From an uncultured Porphyromonadaceae bacterium (GTDB lineage: Bacteria; Bacteroidota; Bacteroidia; Bacteroidales; Muribaculaceae), in assembly GCA_900552325.1 (NCBI GenBank), contig URZG01000059.1, positions 1 to 10,158 on the forward strand: a stretch of 10,158 nt of DNA. The letters are read 5' to 3'. The position numbers and the translations under genes were made by a program. The notes beneath the pieces were generated by a model that was not told the DNA's origin, did not search any database, and saw nothing but the letters and a program-made list of their open reading frames with translations. The first letter of the stretch is position 1, and each line of letters opens with the position of its first letter. Shown here one piece after another: positions 7,124 through 10,158 of this stretch.

Positions 7124-7140
7124 CTTTAAAACTAACTACG

Positions 7141-8386
7141 ATGTTCAAAATCAACGATAATTTCTGCCGTCTTCCAGAGAGTTATCTTTTTTCGGAAGTG
7201 GCGCGACGCATAAACGCCTTCAAGGAGGCCAATCCCGAAGCCGATGTGATACGCATGGGTATCGGTGATGTCACTCTGCCTCTCTGCCCGGCTGCCATCG
7301 AAGCCATGCACAAGGCTGTGGACGACGAAAGCCGTACTGAAACATTCCACGGCTACGGACCTGAACAGGGCTACCCTTTCCTGCGTGACGCCATCGCCGA
7401 AAACGATTACCGCGCACGCGGCATCAACATCGCCGCCGACGAGATTTTCGTCAGCGACGGGGCGAAGAGCGATACCGGCAACATCGGTGACCTTCTCGAC
7501 GCCGACAATGTGGTAGCGCTCACCGACCCGGTCTATCCCGTATATGCCGATACCAACGTAATGGCCGGCAGGGCAGGAGAACTCAATGCCGATGGCTCAT
7601 GGAGCCGTCTGGTATATCTACCCGTGACGGCGGCCAATGACTTCGAGCCTGCGCTTCCGGCATGTCGTGTGGATGTGATATATCTCTGTTACCCCAACAA
7701 TCCCACGGGTACGGCCCTTACCTGCAGCCAGTTGCAGAAATGGGTCGATTATGCCCGTAAAGAGGGTGCGCTGATAATGTTCGACTCGGCATACGAGGCG
7801 TTTATTCATACTCCCGACGTGCCTCATTCTATTTATGAGCTTCCCGGCGCGGAAGAAGTGGCCATAGAGTTCCGCAGTTTCTCCAAGACCGCCGGATTCA
7901 CCGGTGTGCGCTGCGGCTACACCGTTGTGCCGCAGGCCATTCGTTCCGAAAGAGCTGGTATTTACTGCTTCCAACGGCGAGGAAATGTCTCTGAACGCCA
8001 TGTGGAACCGCCGTCAGTGCACCAAATTCAACGGCGCATCATATATCTCGCAGCGGGGTGCGGCAGCGATATACACCCCCGAAGGGCGCCGTCAGGCAAC
8101 CGAGGCGGTGGAGTATTATATGACTAACGCCCGAGTGCTCCGCGAAGGGTTGGCCGAGGCCGGCTTTGAGGTTTTCGGAGGAGTGGACGCTCCCTATGTA
8201 TGGCTCAAGACTCCGGGCGATATGTCTTCGTGGGAGTTCTTCGACCTGCTTCTGGAGAAAGCCGGGGTGGCCGGTACTCCCGGTTCGGGTTTCGGTCCGG
8301 CAGGGGAGGGGTATTTCCGCCTAACGGCTTTCAATACCCACGAGAACACACTCCGTGCCATCGAGAGAATCAAGAAAGCATTTTAA
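7141..8386 (+). pseudogene. dapL: LL-diaminopimelate aminotransferase, interrupted by a frameshift
   Basis: DapL is a PLP enzyme that turns tetrahydrodipicolinate plus glutamate directly into LL-diaminopimelate, the step before DapF. The first frame (7141-7932) encodes 264 residues, including GYGPEQGY, SDGAKSDTGNIGD, YPNNPTGT and the PLP-lysine motif SFSKTAGFTGVRCGYTVVP (Lys249). The second frame (7949-8386) resumes with KELVFTASNGEEM and continues through WNRRQCTKFNG, APYVWLKTP and GTPGSGFGPAGEGYFRLTAF to TAA. Joined, they give 409 residues, about the length of Bacteroides DapL, with the same spacing from TVVP to WNRRQ as I recall for that protein. The 16 bases between the frames fit as an insertion. 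Unrepaired, the first frame runs on to 8127 with an unrelated tail and lacks the C-terminal domain, so no active enzyme is expected. As the gene is normally needed for lysine and cell wall, an assembly or sequencing error or a strain-specific mutation should be considered. The family call is firm; pseudogene status is less so. Confidence 0.85.
7933..7948 (+). other. Apparent 16-nt insertion that breaks dapL
   Basis: The segment CAGGCCATTCGTTCCG separates the two dapL frames. CCG stands just before it (7930-7932) and again at its end (7946-7948), so the break can be placed on either side of a 3-bp repeat. Removing it joins TVVP to KELVF with the spacing expected of the family. Alternatively, removing one T from the pair at 7944-7945 would restore the frame with five extra residues. 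I see no copy of the segment elsewhere in the window. Confidence 0.6.
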
Positions 8387-8448
8387 AGGATGTCGGGAAA
8401 TCCGATAACTTCCAGATATCCCTTAGTTTCCAATAAGTTCTAAATTCT

Positions 8449-10158
8449 ATGTCGTTATTACGATTTGATGTGGTCAAGGAAGCTTCCGACCGCAAGGCTG
8501 TTCCGGTAAATATTCCGGCAGAGCGTCCCGAAAAGTATTATGCCGAGGCGGTGTTCAACCGTCAGAAGATGTTCGAGTATCTTCCGGCCGAGACCTTTGA
8601 AAAGCTCGTCGATGCGATCGACAACAAGCGTCCGATCTCGCTGGAACTTGCCGACAGTGTGGCAAACGGTATGAAGAAGTGGGCGATCGACAATGGCGCA
8701 CGCCACTACACCCACTGGTTCCAGCCCCTTACCGGCGGCACCGCCGAGAAGCATGACGCCTTTATCGAACACGATGGCAAAGGCGGTGTGATGGAAAAAT
8801 TCACAGGCAAGCTCCTTGTGCAACAGGAACCCGACGCATCGTCGTTCCCCAACGGCGGTATCCGCAACACATTCGAAGCCCGCGGATATTCGGCATGGGA
8901 TATCTCCTCTCCGGTGTTCATTATCAACAACACTCTCTGCATCCCGACCATCTTCATCTCCTATACCGGCGAGTCGCTTGACTTCAAGACTCCGTTGCTG
9001 CGCGCACTCAACGCGGTTGACAAGGCTGCCACCGGCGTGGCCCGCTATTTCGACAAGGATGTGAAGCACGTGGTGTCGTATCTCGGATGGGAACAGGAGT
9101 ATTTCCTTGTTGACGAGGCTCTCTATGCCGCCCGTCCCGACCTGGTGATGACCGGCCGCACCCTCATGGGGCATGAATCGGCCAAAAACCAGCAGCTCGA
9201 GGACCACTATTTCGGTGCTATCCCCTCACGTGTGGAGGCTTTCATGCTCGACCTGGAGATCGCATGCCACAAGCTTGGTATTCCGGCCCGCACACGTCAC
9301 AATGAGGTTGCACCCAACCAGTTCGAGCTGGCTCCCATCTATGAGGAGACCAATCTTGCCAACGACCACAACCTGCTTCTGATGGATGTTATCTCGGAGG
9401 TTGCACGCCGTCATAACTTCCGCGTGCTCCTTCACGAGAAACCCTTCTCGGGTATCAACGGTTCCGGCAAACACAACAACTGGAGCCTCGGCACCGACAC
9501 CGGCACGCTCCTCTTCGCTCCCGGCAAGGATCCGCGCCAGAATCTCCGCTTCATCACATTCGTGGCCAACGTAATGGCTGCCGTGCATCGTCATAACGCA
9601 CTTCTGAAGGCTTCGATCGCCTCGGCCACCAACGCCCACCGTCTTGGCGCCAACGAGGCTCCCCCCGCCATCATCTCCATCTTCACCGGTACGCAGATCG
9701 CCGAGATCTTCGAAAAACTCGAGAAATCCACAGAAGACGATCTTATCGAATTCGCCGGCAAGGAGGGTATCACCGTAGGTGTCAGCCAGATTCCTGAAAT
9801 CATGCTTGACAATACCGACCGCAACCGCACGTCGCCTTTCGCCTTTACCGGCAACCGCTTCGAGTTCCGCGCCGTAGGTTCGTCGGCCAACTGCGCGTCG
9901 GCCATGATCGCCCTCAACGCCGCTGTCGCCGAGCAGCTCGACGAGTTCAAAGCCCGCGTGGATGCCCGCGTAGAGCGTGAGGAATCGCTCTATCATGCCA
10001 TCCTCGAGGAGGTGAAAGCACTCATTATCAAATCGAAGCCCATACATTTCGACGGCAACGGATATTCCGACGAGTGGAAAGAAGAGGCCGCACGCCGCGG
10101 TCTTGACTGCGAGACTTCAGTGCCCCGCATCATCGATGCCTATCTGCAGCCCTCGTCG
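8449..10158 (+). CDS. glnN: Glutamine synthetase type III, N-terminal 570 residues (3' end outside window)
   Basis: The gene starts at the ATG at 8449 and stays open to the window edge. Type III enzymes are about 730 residues, so roughly 160 are missing. The enzyme makes glutamine from glutamate, ammonia and ATP in the cytoplasm, and this large dodecameric form is typical of Bacteroides and cyanobacteria. Seen in order: FNRQKMFEYLP near the N-terminus, THWFQPLTGGTAEKHD, LGWEQEYFLVD, GHESAKNQQLEDHYFG, TRHNEVAPNQFELAP (His284), HEKPFSGINGSGKHNNWS (329-346) and TGNRFEFRAVGSSAN (NRFEFR 469-474). These are the active-site and ATP/glutamate-binding blocks of the type III family. The start lies 62 nt after dapL. 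I find neither a clear terminator nor a good promoter in that gap, so co-transcription with dapFL is possible. The frame is intact throughout. Confidence 0.97.
   Translation, partial: MSLLRFDVVKEASDRKAVPVNIPAERPEKYYAEAVFNRQKMFEYLPAETFEKLVDAIDNKRPISLELADSVANGMKKWAIDNGARHYTHWFQPLTGGTAEKHDAFIEHDGKGGVMEKFTGKLLVQQEPDASSFPNGGIRNTFEARGYSAWDISSPVFIINNTLCIPTIFISYTGESLDFKTPLLRALNAVDKAATGVARYFDKDVKHVVSYLGWEQEYFLVDEALYAARPDLVMTGRTLMGHESAKNQQLEDHYFGAIPSRVEAFMLDLEIACHKLGIPARTRHNEVAPNQFELAPIYEETNLANDHNLLLMDVISEVARRHNFRVLLHEKPFSGINGSGKHNNWSLGTDTGTLLFAPGKDPRQNLRFITFVANVMAAVHRHNALLKASIASATNAHRLGANEAPPAIISIFTGTQIAEIFEKLEKSTEDDLIEFAGKEGITVGVSQIPEIMLDNTDRNRTSPFAFTGNRFEFRAVGSSANCASAMIALNAAVAEQLDEFKARVDARVEREESLYHAILEEVKALIIKSKPIHFDGNGYSDEWKEEAARRGLDCETSVPRIIDAYLQPSS

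Noticed and set aside
7042..7140. An upstream start for dapL inside the end of dapF
   Set aside because: The extension reads through the dapF tail in another frame. The ATG at 7141 gives the standard DapL N-terminus (INDNFCRLPESYLFSEVARR) 17 nt after the dapF stop.
7921..7960. Programmed ribosomal frameshift in dapL
   Set aside because: There is no slippery heptamer or downstream pseudoknot that I can see, and the family is not known for recoding. A 16-nt insertion explains the family spacing better.
8387..8448. Promoter or terminator between dapL and glnN
   Set aside because: Only weak, multiply mismatched -7 boxes and no stable hairpin were found, so I make no call.
9226..10047. Minus-strand open frame of 273 codons opposite glnN
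   Set aside because: It is antisense to conserved glutamine synthetase blocks and has no domain of its own; it is a by-product of high GC and biased codons.

Overview
The window looks like a gut Bacteroidales genome. The Muribaculaceae are my best guess for the family, by inference only. The supporting evidence is a type III glutamine synthetase, the DapL route to lysine, Bacteroidetes-type promoters (TTG, a 19-20 nt gap, then TAnnTTTG), no Shine-Dalgarno sites, and a mutB that from about residue 90 onward matches the Bacteroides protein as I remember it. The first ~600 bases do not fit that picture. The visible end of mutA and the N-terminus of mutB read like an actinobacterial/verrucomicrobial type and use only GAA for glutamate, whereas the rest of mutB strongly prefers GAG. 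The left edge is therefore either a recombination mosaic or an assembly chimera.

Layout: (1) 1-2535, the end of mutA and a complete mutB, the two subunits of B12-dependent methylmalonyl-CoA mutase, closed by two consecutive hairpin terminators (2582-2668). (2) 2670-4987, a probable two-gene unit of an outer-membrane porin-like protein and a polytopic inner-membrane protein of the Gate/nucleoside-recognition type. It is preceded by a candidate promoter whose -7 box lies inside a perfect palindrome. (3) 5006-6077, minus strand, a decayed gene for a secreted protein of unknown family. It has a stop codon in the signal peptide and three frameshifts, each at a homopolymer run, but still has a good promoter. 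(4) 6226-8386, dapF with a near-perfect promoter, then dapL, which is interrupted by what looks like a 16-nt insertion. (5) 8449-10158, the first 570 codons of a type III glutamine synthetase, running off the right edge.

How the genes work together: MutAB interconverts succinyl-CoA and methylmalonyl-CoA, the step used for propionate production in Bacteroidales. DapL (tetrahydrodipicolinate to LL-DAP, with glutamate as amino donor) and DapF (LL-DAP to meso-DAP) are consecutive steps towards lysine and peptidoglycan. Glutamine synthetase next door handles ammonia assimilation. I found no tRNA, rRNA, CRISPR array, insertion sequence or phage gene, and no convincing new multi-gene system. The points worth a second look are the mutA/mutB discontinuity, the broken dapL, the decaying secreted gene, and the palindrome over the porin promoter.
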